From positions 1 to 22,376 of the forward strand of contig CAKSGI010000009.1 in the NCBI GenBank assembly GCA_934454005.1: a stretch of DNA of 22,376 bases, read 5' to 3'. Shown piece after piece: positions 1 to 8,098 of this stretch (position 1 is the first letter of the stretch; each line of letters opens with the position of its first letter). The DNA is from an uncultured Eubacteriales bacterium. Lineage in GTDB: Bacteria > Bacillota_A > Clostridia > Oscillospirales > Acutalibacteraceae. The position numbers and the translations under genes are program-made. The notes beneath the pieces are model-generated. The model searched no databases, was not told the origin of the DNA, and saw nothing but the letters and a program-made list of their open reading frames with translations.

Positions 1-73
1 TTATTATATTTTTTATTTGACAACTAATAATATATACTCAGCATTTTGTGGTAGATGTAGGGAAATATTTTGA

Positions 74-361
74 AAGGTCAATGAAAGTCATAGAAAAAAT
101 AATAGAATAGTTGAAATTTCAAAGGGTATTTATCAAAGGGGTGCACTCGGAGTTAGTATAGATGTTTATAAATTTTCGTGGGAAAGTTCAAAAGTATTTT
201 TTAATAAGTGTAGTGAATATATTATTGATAAAAAAGAACTTAATGGATGGACCGAAGATGCATTAAATGAAATAGACTTTTCATTTTGTCAATTAAGTGG
301 TAGATGGGTTGAGATTGATAATATGGTAAAATATGCAAGGGGGTTATTTAGTAATAAATGA
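74..361 (+). pseudogene. C-terminal remnant of a LicC-like sugar/choline-phosphate nucleotidyltransferase
   Basis: An open frame of about 95 codons has no start codon and opens just after an in-frame TGA at 71-73. It reads like the last third of a nucleotidyltransferase of the LicC/sugar-phosphate NTP-transferase family: RIVEISKGIYQRGALGVSIDVYKFS is recognisable in pieces (RIVEISKG, GVSIDVYKFS), followed by ELNGWTEDALNE and the C-terminal LSGRWVEIDNMVKYARGLF signature. The catalytic N-terminal half with the GxGxR loop is not visible in the 73 bases available upstream, where fragments appear in another frame. Intact enzymes of this kind activate phosphocholine, aminoethylphosphonate or sugar phosphates with CTP for surface decoration. 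The decayed HAD phosphatase immediately downstream supports one inactivated pathway. It could be a truncation at the window edge rather than decay, but the upstream stop argues for decay. Confidence 0.7.
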
Positions 362-392
362 TATATTTAATCAGCAAACAACTTCTTTAAAA

Positions 393-1164
393 TCAAAAAA
401 AATTGTTTCTATTTGATATTAATGAAACTATATATAATGGCAATATTTTGTTTGATGGTACTTTAGAGCTGTTATCAAAAATAGATTAAATATGTGGTAA
501 ATGTGTTTTTGTTACAAATAATTCTTCTCACCTCTGTTAGGGATTACATAGTAAAACTATCATCAATGGGGATACCAGCGGCAACCGAAAATTTTTTTAC
601 ATCATCTCAAGCTACAGTTATGCATATTAACAACAACTATCCTGGTGAATTAGTTTATTGTATGGTAACTAATTCTTTTTTATAAGAACTCAAAGAAAAT
701 AATATATTAGTAACTACTGAAGAAGATGAAAATATTGGTGTTATGGTTGTTGAATTCGATACGGAACTAGGTTTTAAAAAAATAACAAAAACATGTAAAG
801 TATTTATTGTACATTGCTACAAATCAGAATTATGCATATCCAGTAGAGTTTAGATTTGTACCTGATTGTGGAGCAGTATGTGATATGTTATATCGCGAAA
901 TTAAAAGACAGCCTATGATTATTGGAAAACCATCTACAGTAATGATAAATTATGTTACGAATAAATTCAAAACTAATTTGCAATTTACTGTGATAATAGG
1001 TGGATGGGTTATATACTGATATTCTATCAGGTATAAATGCAGGTGTTGAAACAGTATGTGTGTTAACAGGAGAAACGACGATAGATGATATTGAAGGAGA
1101 AAAAGTGAAATCAACTTATACATTATGTAGTGTTAAGGAAATTTTGGAGAGTATTTGTGAATGA
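393..1164 (+). pseudogene. Decayed HAD-IIA (NagD-like) sugar phosphatase
   Basis: Homology to HAD-IIA hydrolases is spread over all three forward frames. Frame 1 gives LFDINETIYNG (from 409; the DxDGT nucleophile motif, with the second Asp replaced by Asn) and VFVTNNSSH (near 508-531), separated by a TAA at 487. Frame 2 gives VRDYIVKLSSMGIPA, NNNYPGELVY, a TAA at 683, then ELKENNILVTTEED and VEFDTELGFKKITKTCK. Frame 3 (from about 807) gives IATNQNYAYPVEF, VPDCGAVCDMLYREIKR and IGKPSTVMI. Frame 1 resumes near 1014 with YTDILSGINAGVETVCVLTGET and runs to the TGA at 1162. At least three frameshifts and two internal stops make it non-functional. Intact members dephosphorylate small sugar or nucleotide phosphates in the cytoplasm. 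The order of the pieces is that of an intact gene, so it decayed in place by point changes and indels. Confidence 0.88.
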
Positions 1165-1258
1165 TGGAGAGAGAACAGATATTATAATAAATAGTATTAG
1201 CCCTTATAAAAGGCATAATTTGAAAATTTAATTTGTTATAAGCGTCTATTTTGTAAAG

Positions 1259-1954
1259 CTAACATGAAGATATTATTTGTTCTCCCAGGTGATTTATTTC
1301 ATTTATTGCATCATAACCTATACTTTTTGATATTATTTCAATATATTTTTTATATATGGGAGGACGTGTTGTTAGATTGTGGCAATCGGTCCCTAAAAGG
1401 TCAATAATTCCTGAGTCAATGAGTTTTAATAACTGTCTTTTTTTAAAAAATCCTTTATTTACAGATGACAAATTAACTTGAAGTAAACATCCCATATGTT
1501 TGATTGACCTTAACACGTTATTATTTAATAAGTATGGATACCTTTCAATGTGTGCTAATATGGGTGTTACATTATAAGCGGTCATAAATCTATAGATGTG
1601 CTCTTCGATTTCTTTAGGACTAAAGTTTTGAAATGGAATTTCGAATAATATATAGTTACTATTACCAATTAATAATTCTGATATATCCTTATACTTAAAA
1701 ATATATTTAGAAAAATATGTCTCTGATCCAAGGATAAGATCGTTTGCACTATTACTTAATAATAGGTTATTATATGATTCCTTTCTTTTTTTAACGAATG
1801 TATCAAGCGACGTGTTGTGCGAATAAAAATGAGGTGTAAGAACGATGTTCTTAACACCTTGTTTTTTTAATTCTGATACCATATCATTTGACATTTTTGT
1901 ACTACTTGCGCCGTCGTCGATATTAGGCAATATATGTGTATGAAAATCTATCAT
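1259..1954 (-). CDS. cpsB: PHP-type protein-tyrosine phosphatase (CpsB/YwqE family)
   Basis: This 231-aa protein is a metal-dependent phosphatase of the PHP superfamily that removes phosphate from the autophosphorylated capsule tyrosine kinase encoded just upstream. The metal ligands of the family are all visible: H5 and H7 in DFHTHILPNIDDGA, H42 in LTPHF, E78 in GSETY, H135 in LAHIERYPYL and D190/H192 in GTDCHN. Length matches the family (about 240-255 aa). The ATG is preceded by AAGGAGG, which overlaps the last codons of the kinase gene (gap of six bases), so the two are cotranscribed and possibly translationally coupled. It is the last gene of the operon. No glycosyltransferases or polymerase genes lie next to it; the + strand genes beyond it are pseudogenes. 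Confidence 0.93.
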   Translation of the reverse strand: MIDFHTHILPNIDDGASSTKMSNDMVSELKKQGVKNIVLTPHFYSHNTSLDTFVKKRKESYNNLLLSNSANDLILGSETYFSKYIFKYKDISELLIGNSNYILFEIPFQNFSPKEIEEHIYRFMTAYNVTPILAHIERYPYLLNNNVLRSIKHMGCLLQVNLSSVNKGFFKKRQLLKLIDSGIIDLLGTDCHNLTTRPPIYKKYIEIISKSIGYDAINEINHLGEQIISSC

Positions 1955-1960
1955 TTCAAG

Positions 1961-2665
1961 TCAAGCCTCCTTTTTAAGATGATTTTTATCATAGTAATAT
2001 TTATGATAAGGTCCGGTAGAAATTTGTTTTGAAAAGTTAACAATTAACCCTAAAATGGGTATATTAATAAGTTCAAAGTGGCCAATAGCTTTTTTTAACA
2101 TAGGATGTGATGTTGAACCTTCTTTTACTACTAAAATAACACCATCAGTTTGTTTAGCGATATATAGAGCGTCAGAAACAATATTAATTGGCGGAGAATC
2201 AATTATAACAAAATCATAGAACTCATCAAGAGAGTTGAGAAATGTAGTCATTGAGTTACTTGAAATAAGAGCTGAAGGTGAAGGAAGAAAGTTTCCTGTT
2301 GTTAAGATATCAAGATTAGTGTATTTAGGAACATGTTTTATTATATCAGATAGATTTTTTCCATTTGATATAATAAGATCAGATAATCCGATAGTATTAT
2401 TTAATGAGAATAGTTTTGGGATAGTGGGATTTCTGAAATCAATATCTAGTAACAAAACTTTAGAACCTAAGTTAGATAAATTTTTTGCAACTTGTGCGGA
2501 TATTGTACTTTTCCCTTCTTCTTGGATTGAGCTGGAAATAATAATTTTTTTACACCCAGGTTTTATGATTGAATACATTATGTTAGCAGTAAGATTTTCA
2601 TAGGATTGACTCAATTCAAATTCTGATACACTCTTATTGTTAGAGTATTTATTTTTTTTACTCAT
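1961..2665 (-). CDS. cpsD: Capsular polysaccharide tyrosine kinase (CpsD/YwqD, BY-kinase)
   Basis: The 234-aa protein is a bacterial tyrosine kinase that autophosphorylates and controls polymer export and chain length together with its membrane adaptor. Walker A is SIQEEGKST (46-54), Walker A' is LLLDIDFR (D74, D76) and Walker B is VIIDSPP (153-159), the three hallmarks of the family. The C-terminus carries the expected tyrosine cluster (Y220, Y223-Y225, in PYHKYYYDK), the autophosphorylation site removed by the PHP phosphatase. As in other Firmicutes the cytoplasmic kinase is a separate polypeptide from its membrane activator, whose gene overlaps this one by eight bases. The start ATG has a modest GGGTGA ribosome-binding site. 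Walker A begins SSSIQEEGKST instead of the more usual PGEGKST form; the GKST core is intact. Confidence 0.94.
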   Translation of the reverse strand: MSKKNKYSNNKSVSEFELSQSYENLTANIMYSIIKPGCKKIIISSSIQEEGKSTISAQVAKNLSNLGSKVLLLDIDFRNPTIPKLFSLNNTIGLSDLIISNGKNLSDIIKHVPKYTNLDILTTGNFLPSPSALISSNSMTTFLNSLDEFYDFVIIDSPPINIVSDALYIAKQTDGVILVVKEGSTSHPMLKKAIGHFELINIPILGLIVNFSKQISTGPYHKYYYDKNHLKKEA

Positions 2666-3359
2666 TTTTTTTCACCCTTTTCTCTACTTTACAAATTTCT
2701 TCATTATAATAAGGGATTACTCCTAGTATTGGTATATTATATTTATCTTTTAAGTCAGATTCGTTTTTTATTTTTATATCAAAAATATCTCGTAAAAGTA
2801 CAATTATGAAAGATATTACCAATCCTGAAATTAACCCTATTAAAGAATTTAATTTTAAGTTAGGGCTGGATGGTGATGCTGGGATTGGTGCAGGAGCTAC
2901 AATATTAAGGTCTGCGGATTGTTTTAATTTTTCGATAGTTTTTACTGCAGTTGATGAGGCCGTATCTGCTAATATTTTAGATTTTTCAGGTAAATCGGTT
3001 TTGGCCGTTATACTAAAAATTTCGGTATTATTTACTACTTTAAATGTGAGGGATTTTTTAATATCATTTAGTGACATATTTAAACTAATATTATTTTTAA
3101 CTTCGGTAAAAAAATTGTCGGTATTAATCATTTCTATATATGTATTTACAACTTTTTGGGCATAATTTAAATCGTTTAGATTAATTGTTTGACTTTCTGA
3201 AGAAGTGTCTACGTATAATTTTGTTGAAGTAGAATATTTTGGTGATATAAAATATTTTGAAACAATGAAAGCTGCAATTAAGAAGCATAAAGCAAATGTA
3301 ATAATAAAAATTAAATTTTTTCTTATAATATTTAATAGTTTAGAAAGATTAATATCCAT
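2658..3359 (-). CDS. cpsC: Capsular polysaccharide chain-length regulator / kinase activator (Wzz, CpsC/YwqC)
   Basis: This 233-aa inner-membrane protein sets polysaccharide chain length and activates the tyrosine kinase encoded next. It has the Wzz layout: a first membrane helix at about 15-34, an extracytoplasmic domain with KLYVDTSSESQT, a Pro/Ala/Ser-rich stretch (APAPIPASPSSP, 155-166) ahead of a second membrane helix (172-189), and a short cytoplasmic tail with NIPILGVIPYY. I place the start at the ATG at 3359 (MDINLSKLL) because CAGGAGT lies at 3366-3372 at ideal spacing; an upstream in-frame ATG at 3404 has no ribosome-binding site and overlaps the predicted -10 box. First gene of the operon. 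Confidence 0.92.
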   Translation of the reverse strand: MDINLSKLLNIIRKNLIFIITFALCFLIAAFIVSKYFISPKYSTSTKLYVDTSSESQTINLNDLNYAQKVVNTYIEMINTDNFFTEVKNNISLNMSLNDIKKSLTFKVVNNTEIFSITAKTDLPEKSKILADTASSTAVKTIEKLKQSADLNIVAPAPIPASPSSPNLKLNSLIGLISGLVISFIIVLLRDIFDIKIKNESDLKDKYNIPILGVIPYYNEEICKVEKRVKKNE

Positions 3360-3402
3360 ATTATTACTCCTGATTTTTAAAATAAATTTTATTATATTAA
3401 AC

Positions 3403-3431
3403 ATTTTAAACTATTTTTCATAAAAAGTCAA
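3403..3431 (-). promoter_or_regulatory. Promoter of the capsule-regulation operon
   Basis: On the minus strand a TTGACT -35 box (3426-3431) and a TAAAAT -10 box (3403-3408) are separated by exactly 17 bp. They lie about 45 bp upstream of the chosen ATG at 3359 and support that start over the more distal one. Confidence 0.7.
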
Positions 3432-3895
3432 ATATATTTGTTGGATATTTTGCAAAATAAATCATTTTTGCTATTTTTTGCAATATTATTTTTTATTTTT
3501 GGCATATTTGTTTTAATTGTACAACTTATAAGAAGAATTGTAATTAAATATATGTGTTATTTAATAATTTTTAAATAACAGCATCTATTTAAATCAAAAC
3601 AAGAGATACCTTAAATCGAAACTAGTTTCGGTTTAAGGTATCCTTATTAAATATATGATTTTATTAGTAAAAGAGATTGTCTAAGATCAGATTATATGTT
3701 TAGTGGGATTGAGATCATGATTTTTAATATATATTTTTTTGCTTTTATCTATAAGTGGTTTTTTGATTGATATATTTGTCTATATTATAAATTTATTTAT
3801 TAAATATAAATTTGTTAATTTATTACTATTTTTTCATTTAAAAATCATATTAACTATACCTGTATACAAACAAATCACATTACGAGCAAAAAGTG
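3432..3895. other. AT-rich intergenic region without a credible gene
   Basis: Besides the palindrome at 3605-3642 the stretch holds T-rich tracts with recurring TTTTGC words (about 3450-3495) and a short inverted repeat, GTTATTTA/TAAATAAC, at about 3553-3580. A 62-codon open frame at 3739-3927 is hydrophobic, low-complexity and has no ribosome-binding site, so I do not call it. Confidence 0.6.
3605..3642. repeat. Long near-perfect palindrome (18-bp arms, 2-base centre)
   Basis: GATACCTTAAATCGAAAC is followed by TA and then by its inverse, GTTTCGGTTTAAGGTATC. The only imperfection is one T:G pair. The centre contains ACTAGT, so there is almost no loop. Neither side has a clean T-run (the minus side continues CTCTTGTTTTGATT), so it is not a textbook terminator. 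It sits between the divergent capsule operon and the first leucine-rich-repeat gene. It may be a bidirectional terminator, an operator, or a mobile-element relic. Confidence 0.75.
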
Positions 3896-3925
3896 TTGAC
3901 TACCGATTTGATTTTATGGTATTAT
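3896..3925 (+). promoter_or_regulatory. Promoter of the first leucine-rich-repeat gene
   Basis: TTGACT (3896-3901) and TATTAT (3920-3925) are separated by 18 bp, about 70 bp upstream of the GTG start at 3999. Confidence 0.65.
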
Positions 3926-3998
3926 AAAAAACGGCTAAATTCAAACAAATTTTAACAAAAATGAATTTGAAATTAAAAAATCAGGAGGGTAAGTTTTA

Positions 3999-4943
3999 GT
4001 GAGTAAAAAGTTTAGTTTGTTTTTATTATCATTATTTATGGCAATAGGGATACTGTTGCCTAGAACTGGTTTGAGCGTTAATGCAAATGGGATGAAAAGG
4101 GGGTCACCTAATGGGGACTTTATAGAGCCTAGTGTTGATAATGTTTGTTGCGGGGGAATAAAATATAAAATGATTAACGATAATGGCATACGCACAGCAA
4201 AAGTTGTGGGTTTTGACATTGATAGCATTGACTTTAATGTTTCTATTCCAGACAGCATTAGCGATAAAAATGGAGAAGTTTATTTGGTAACAATCATAGG
4301 AGATTCTGCGTTTTATAGATGTGATAAATTGCAAGGAATAAGTTTTCCAGCTGGATTAGAAGTTATAGAGAAATATGCGTTTTATGAATGTTACTATTTA
4401 AATTATGTAGAGGTTCAGAGTGGAGTAACGAGTATAGGAGATTATGCATTTTGTCGTTGTAATTTGGAGGATGTTTTTGAAATTCCAAATAGTGTAACGG
4501 TTATAGGAGAGGGAGCTTTTAAAGAGTGTAAAAATTTATCTTCGATAAGTATTCCGAGTAACGTAATAAATATTGGGAAATGTGCATTTGCAGGTTGCGC
4601 TTATTTGGAAGAAATAGTTGTAGATGATTTAAATCTAAATTATTCCTCTGTGGATGGAGTTTTATTTAATAAAGATAAAACTGAATTAATACAATGTCCC
4701 GGTTTTTATTTTGGTGATAAGTTTGGGCAAGAACCGTATCGTATTCCGAAAAATGTAAAAATTATTGGAGAATATGCATTTTATTTGTGTGGAGAATTAT
4801 GCTCGATAGAAATTCCGGAAGGTACAGAAATTATTTCTGGTAATGCATTTCGTGATTGTTATAGATTAATATCAATAAAGATTCCGAAAACTTTGGAATC
4901 TATAGGAGAAGATGCGTTTTATGGTTGTTGTAGTTTAAAATAA
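3999..4943 (+). CDS. Secreted BspA-type leucine-rich-repeat protein, C-terminally shortened
   Basis: The 314-aa product has a Sec signal peptide (hydrophobic 6-22, likely cut after VNA near residue 29) and then tandem LRR_5/BspA repeats. The repeating signature is IGxxAFxxCxxLxxIxIPxxVxxI, e.g. IGDSAFYRC, IEKYAFYEC, IGEGAFKEC and IGKCAFAGC, plus one inserted hairpin module (NYSSVDGVLFNKDKTE, near residue 214) typical of the family. Such proteins are exported and mediate binding to surfaces or host molecules. The start is GTG, with CAGGAGGGT eight to ten bases upstream. Residues 45-70 (IKYKMINDNG, RTAKVVGFD) match the N-terminal part of the next gene's product, so the two are tandem paralogues. 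The protein stops in the middle of a repeat (AFYGCCSLK), and the next 90 bases still encode a degraded repeat in another frame: the 3' end has been lost. Confidence 0.88.
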   Translation: MSKKFSLFLLSLFMAIGILLPRTGLSVNANGMKRGSPNGDFIEPSVDNVCCGGIKYKMINDNGIRTAKVVGFDIDSIDFNVSIPDSISDKNGEVYLVTIIGDSAFYRCDKLQGISFPAGLEVIEKYAFYECYYLNYVEVQSGVTSIGDYAFCRCNLEDVFEIPNSVTVIGEGAFKECKNLSSISIPSNVINIGKCAFAGCAYLEEIVVDDLNLNYSSVDGVLFNKDKTELIQCPGFYFGDKFGQEPYRIPKNVKIIGEYAFYLCGELCSIEIPEGTEIISGNAFRDCYRLISIKIPKTLESIGEDAFYGCCSLK

Positions 4944-5030
4944 ATGGTTAAAAATAAAAGACAAAGTGTTAAAAGACTTTACAAAATATGAATGAAATTA
5001 AGGGTGATGCGTTTAGTAAATGTTGTTATT
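4944..5030 (+). pseudogene. Decayed tail of the first leucine-rich-repeat gene
   Basis: After the stop at 4943, an out-of-frame segment reads NEIKGDAFSKCCYSL (about 4991-5035), which has the GDAFxxCxxL core of the same repeat family. Stops and a frame change separate it from the upstream coding region and no start or ribosome-binding site precedes it. It is best read as the remnant of one or more further repeats. The following sequence up to 5160 is AT-rich and empty. Confidence 0.65.
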
Positions 5031-5183
5031 CACTATAATTAAAATTTACAATATCTAAATATAAAATATTAAAAAATGAACTTTTGGACTTTAGATAAAA
5101 AATAATAAAATTATAATTTAAAATATTGATATTTTTGTAATATTAAATACAAAACAAGTAAAAATTTTGGAGGATGAATTTAA

Positions 5184-6959
5184 ATGAACAAAAAAATTAT
5201 TTCACTTTTATTACTATTAGTTATGGTAGTGGAAATGTTACCGGGGATTGATTTAAATGTTAGTGCAGCAGGAATGATAAGAAGAGCACCGGGTAGTGAG
5301 CTAATGAAATTAAATGTTAGTGAAGAAGGAACGATAAGAAGAGTACCGGATAGTGAGCCAATAGGATTAAGTATTAGGGTTGGTAGTTGGGATGGAATAC
5401 GATATAGAATGATTAATGATAATGGCAGACGGACTGCGGAGGTTATTGGCTTTGACGATGAAGTAAAGGAAAAGGTTATTCTTCCAGAAGGTGTTAGAGA
5501 TGAAAATGGAGAAACTTATTGGGTAAAAAGCATAGGAAAATATGCATTTTGTGAATGTGAAAAGTTGATAGAAATAGTACTTCCCGATTGCTTAATGAGT
5601 ATAGAGGAAGGTGCCTTTTATCATTGCATATACTTGGGACGTGTAAAAAATTTTTCGAATAGATTAATTAATATTGGAAAATGTGCGTTTGGTGGATGTT
5701 ATGTGTTAGATGGAGTTAAACTTCCAGATGGTTTAGATGTTATAGGAGAATGTGCATTTGATGGCTGTGATTCTTTAAGTTCTATAACTATTCCAGCAAG
5801 TGTAGAAATTATTGGAAAGTATGCATTTAGAGGTTGTACTTGCTTGGATGGAATAATAGTAGACGATTCTAATACAAATTATTCTTCTGAGGGTGGAGTT
5901 TTGTTTGATAAAAATAAAACAGTGTTAAAACAATATCCTGGTTCTTATTTTGCAACTAATATAGAACGAACCAAATATGTTGTTCCAGAAACTGTAAAAT
6001 ATATTGAAGATTATGCATTTAGTTATTGTTCAAAGTTATTTTCAGTGATAATACCGGAAGGGGTAGAAGACATTGGAAGTTATGCATTTACTGGATGTTG
6101 TAGATTAGAATCGATTGAGATACCAAGCAGTGTGAAACATATAGGAAAATATACTTTTGCTGAATGTAAGAGTTTGAATTCAGTAACAATTCCTGATGGG
6201 ATAACAAGTATTAAAGATGGTACGTTTTTTGACGCTAATTTAAAATCGATAATAATTCCAAATAGTGTGACAAATATTGAGGCAAATGCATTTTATGAAT
6301 GTTACAAGTTAGAAGAAATAGTTGTGAGTGCTGAAAATCGAAATTATAAATCTGAAGATGGAAATTTACTTAGTAAAGATGGAACAGAACTAATAAAAGT
6401 TTCTGCAAGAAATTTGCATGATTCTTATGAGATTCCCAGAACCGTAAAAGTTATTAAAGAAAGAGCTATTGAGGGTGCCTTAGAGCCATTATCTGTAGTG
6501 ATTCCTGAGGGTATAACAAATATTGAAACAAACGCATTTTTTAAGTGTAGAAAATTAGCTACAATAACAATTCCTGCAAGTGTAACGAGTATTGGAACAA
6601 ATGCACTTTATGATTGTGGAGAATTGAAAAAAATAATTGTTAATGCTGAAAATCCAAATTATAAGTCGGAAGATGGTGTCTTATTTAATAAAACTGGAAC
6701 AAATTTAATATTATACCCGGCAAAAAGGGAAGCAGATTCTTATAAGGTTGCAGAGGGTGTAAAAGTTATTGAGGAAAATGCTTTTATGAATTGTTCAAAT
6801 TTATTATCTGTAGAGATTCAAAAAAGTGTAACTACTATAGGAGAAAATGCATTTAACGGATGTTATAAATTAGTTTCAGTAATAATTCCTTCTAGCGCAA
6901 ATGTTGGAAAAAATGCATTTTGTAATTGCAGAGATTTGAGAGAAAAGATTATAGTATAG
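5184..6959 (+). CDS. Secreted BspA-type leucine-rich-repeat protein
   Basis: The 591-aa protein starts with a signal peptide (MNKKIISLLLLLVMVVEMLP, probable cleavage after VSA at about 30), then a duplicated 19-residue segment (IRRAPGSE / IRRVPDSE), a domain shared with the upstream paralogue (YRMINDNGRRTAEVIGFD) and about fifteen LRR_5 repeats of the type IGxYAFxxCxxLxxVxIPxxVxxI. Three hairpin modules of the form NYxSExGVLFxKxxT occur near residues 234, 387 and 492, which divide the array into blocks. The protein ends within a repeat (NVGKNAFCNCRDL) with no anchor domain, so it is probably released or held non-covalently. GGAGG precedes the ATG at good spacing. A clear terminator follows at 7069-7101. 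Family role: adhesion or host binding; the ligand cannot be read from sequence. Confidence 0.93.
   Translation: MNKKIISLLLLLVMVVEMLPGIDLNVSAAGMIRRAPGSELMKLNVSEEGTIRRVPDSEPIGLSIRVGSWDGIRYRMINDNGRRTAEVIGFDDEVKEKVILPEGVRDENGETYWVKSIGKYAFCECEKLIEIVLPDCLMSIEEGAFYHCIYLGRVKNFSNRLINIGKCAFGGCYVLDGVKLPDGLDVIGECAFDGCDSLSSITIPASVEIIGKYAFRGCTCLDGIIVDDSNTNYSSEGGVLFDKNKTVLKQYPGSYFATNIERTKYVVPETVKYIEDYAFSYCSKLFSVIIPEGVEDIGSYAFTGCCRLESIEIPSSVKHIGKYTFAECKSLNSVTIPDGITSIKDGTFFDANLKSIIIPNSVTNIEANAFYECYKLEEIVVSAENRNYKSEDGNLLSKDGTELIKVSARNLHDSYEIPRTVKVIKERAIEGALEPLSVVIPEGITNIETNAFFKCRKLATITIPASVTSIGTNALYDCGELKKIIVNAENPNYKSEDGVLFNKTGTNLILYPAKREADSYKVAEGVKVIEENAFMNCSNLLSVEIQKSVTTIGENAFNGCYKLVSVIIPSSANVGKNAFCNCRDLREKIIV
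5253..5366 (+). repeat. 57-bp tandem duplication inside the second LRR gene
   Basis: Copies at 5253-5309 and 5310-5366 begin TTAAATGTTAGTG and carry AAGAAGAG[C/T]ACCGG. They encode 19-residue units with cores IRRAPGSE and IRRVPDSE directly after the signal peptide. The length is a multiple of three, so the frame is kept. The first gene has only one related segment (MKRGSPNGDF) at this place. Confidence 0.85.
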
Positions 6960-7068
6960 AAATACAAATTTTAAATTAAAGAGATGCGTATTTTTTAGGT
7001 GTTAAAAGGTTGATATTATAAGTTTTATAATTTTAAAATAAGTGCGAAAAAACCGTATACTATTTAAT

Positions 7069-7101
7069 CTCCGTTGAGTTTTGCTCAATGGAGACTTTTT
7101 T
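7069..7101 (+). terminator. Rho-independent terminator after the second LRR gene
   Basis: CTCCGTTGAG (7069-7078) pairs with CTCAATGGAG (7084-7093) around a five-base loop, with one G:T pair, followed by a six-T run at 7096-7101. Confidence 0.88.
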
Positions 7102-7271
7102 ATATTAGATTATAGCAAATAAGGTTTATAATGAATAATAAAGTAGACTGCCTTAGATTATGAAGACAGTCTAAAAGTTAAAAGTATTGATATTTTGAAA
7201 TTTAATAGGTTAAAATTTTGCATAAATATTTGAGAGTGAAACTGTAGAAAAGATTTTTTTAATTTTATTTT

Positions 7272-7811
7272 TTATATATTTTCCCTTAACTTTCTAGCCA
7301 TTTCAGGATAGTCAGTTTTTTCTATAATTTTTCTTGAAGGTACTCCTTTTGCAATAAGCATGCCCAGGTCTGACCATTTTAAATAATCAGTTATCGTTTT
7401 GTAGTGGAGTTTTAAAACATCGGCTGTATTTTCTAAAGGACTTGCTTGTGTGGAAATTAAAAATGTACCTATTTTCTTTTTACTTAATTCACTACTTATG
7501 GTGTGAAGTCTATCAATTACTAATTTTAATTGAGCAGACATATCAAAGTAGTATAATGGTGTTACAAACACTACTATATCTGACTTTATTAAATTCTCTT
7601 TTATTATGATAAAATCGTCATTTTGTATACAAGTGCCATTATTATGTTTGCAATAATTACATCCAATACATCCTTTAATATTTAAAAATTCTGTGTTATA
7701 GCGTTTAACAATATTGCCAGCATTCATAACTCCTTCTTCGAATTTATCTGCTAATAATAATGAAGTATCGTTTCTATTAGCGCTTCCTGTGAGTATTAAC
7801 ACTTTTTTCAA
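7272..7811 (-). CDS. NAD(P)H-dependent FMN oxidoreductase, flavodoxin fold with Cys cluster
   Basis: A 179-aa cytoplasmic flavoprotein of the multimeric flavodoxin/iron-sulfur flavoprotein superfamily. The N-terminal LILTGSANRNDTS is the FMN phosphate loop; a Cys cluster follows (C48, C51, C54, C61; CIGCNYCKHNNGTC), then TPLYYFDMSAQLKLVIDR, the second flavin-binding stretch. The Cys spacing resembles iron-sulfur flavoproteins, although many relatives with these cysteines lack a demonstrated cluster. The start appears to be TTG at 7811, with AAAGGAG upstream; the next in-frame candidates would remove the flavin loop. It is a single gene with no evident partner. Likely role: reduction of quinones, small electrophiles or another acceptor; the substrate is unknown. 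Confidence 0.85.
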   Translation of the reverse strand: MKKVLILTGSANRNDTSLLLADKFEEGVMNAGNIVKRYNTEFLNIKGCIGCNYCKHNNGTCIQNDDFIIIKENLIKSDIVVFVTPLYYFDMSAQLKLVIDRLHTISSELSKKKIGTFLISTQASPLENTADVLKLHYKTITDYLKWSDLGMLIAKGVPSRKIIEKTDYPEMARKLRENI

Positions 7812-8098
7812 ATTTTACAATCTCCTTTTTAATAAAAGATCTATTACGTTTTTTAATAAAAACAAACAATCATTTTAGAATTTTTTAAAATATACTACTG
7901 TATATTATAATTTGATGTTAGTATGAAATCAAGCAAAGGAATTTGGGATGTTTTTGGCATGTTATCAAATATTTAACAAAGTTGTGAAAGACATAATTAG
8001 GGTTATTATCTTGATAAATTTTATATATTCACTAAACGTATTTAATACTCATATTATAGTTATGTGCGTTGGAAATTTTTGAAGGGAGGATAAGTGTA

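Noticed and set aside
1195..1216. Possible terminator of the capsule-regulation operon (GCCCTTATAAAAGGC)
   Set aside because: The stem is short with a mismatch and no T-run follows on the minus strand.
3739..3927. 62-codon hydrophobic open frame ahead of the first LRR gene
   Set aside because: No ribosome-binding site, low-complexity Ile/Leu/Phe content expected from AT-rich DNA, and it overlaps the LRR promoter.
7146..7176. Short inverted repeat AGACTG...CAGTCT after the LRR terminator
   Set aside because: Only six paired bases with a long loop and no T-run; too weak to annotate.
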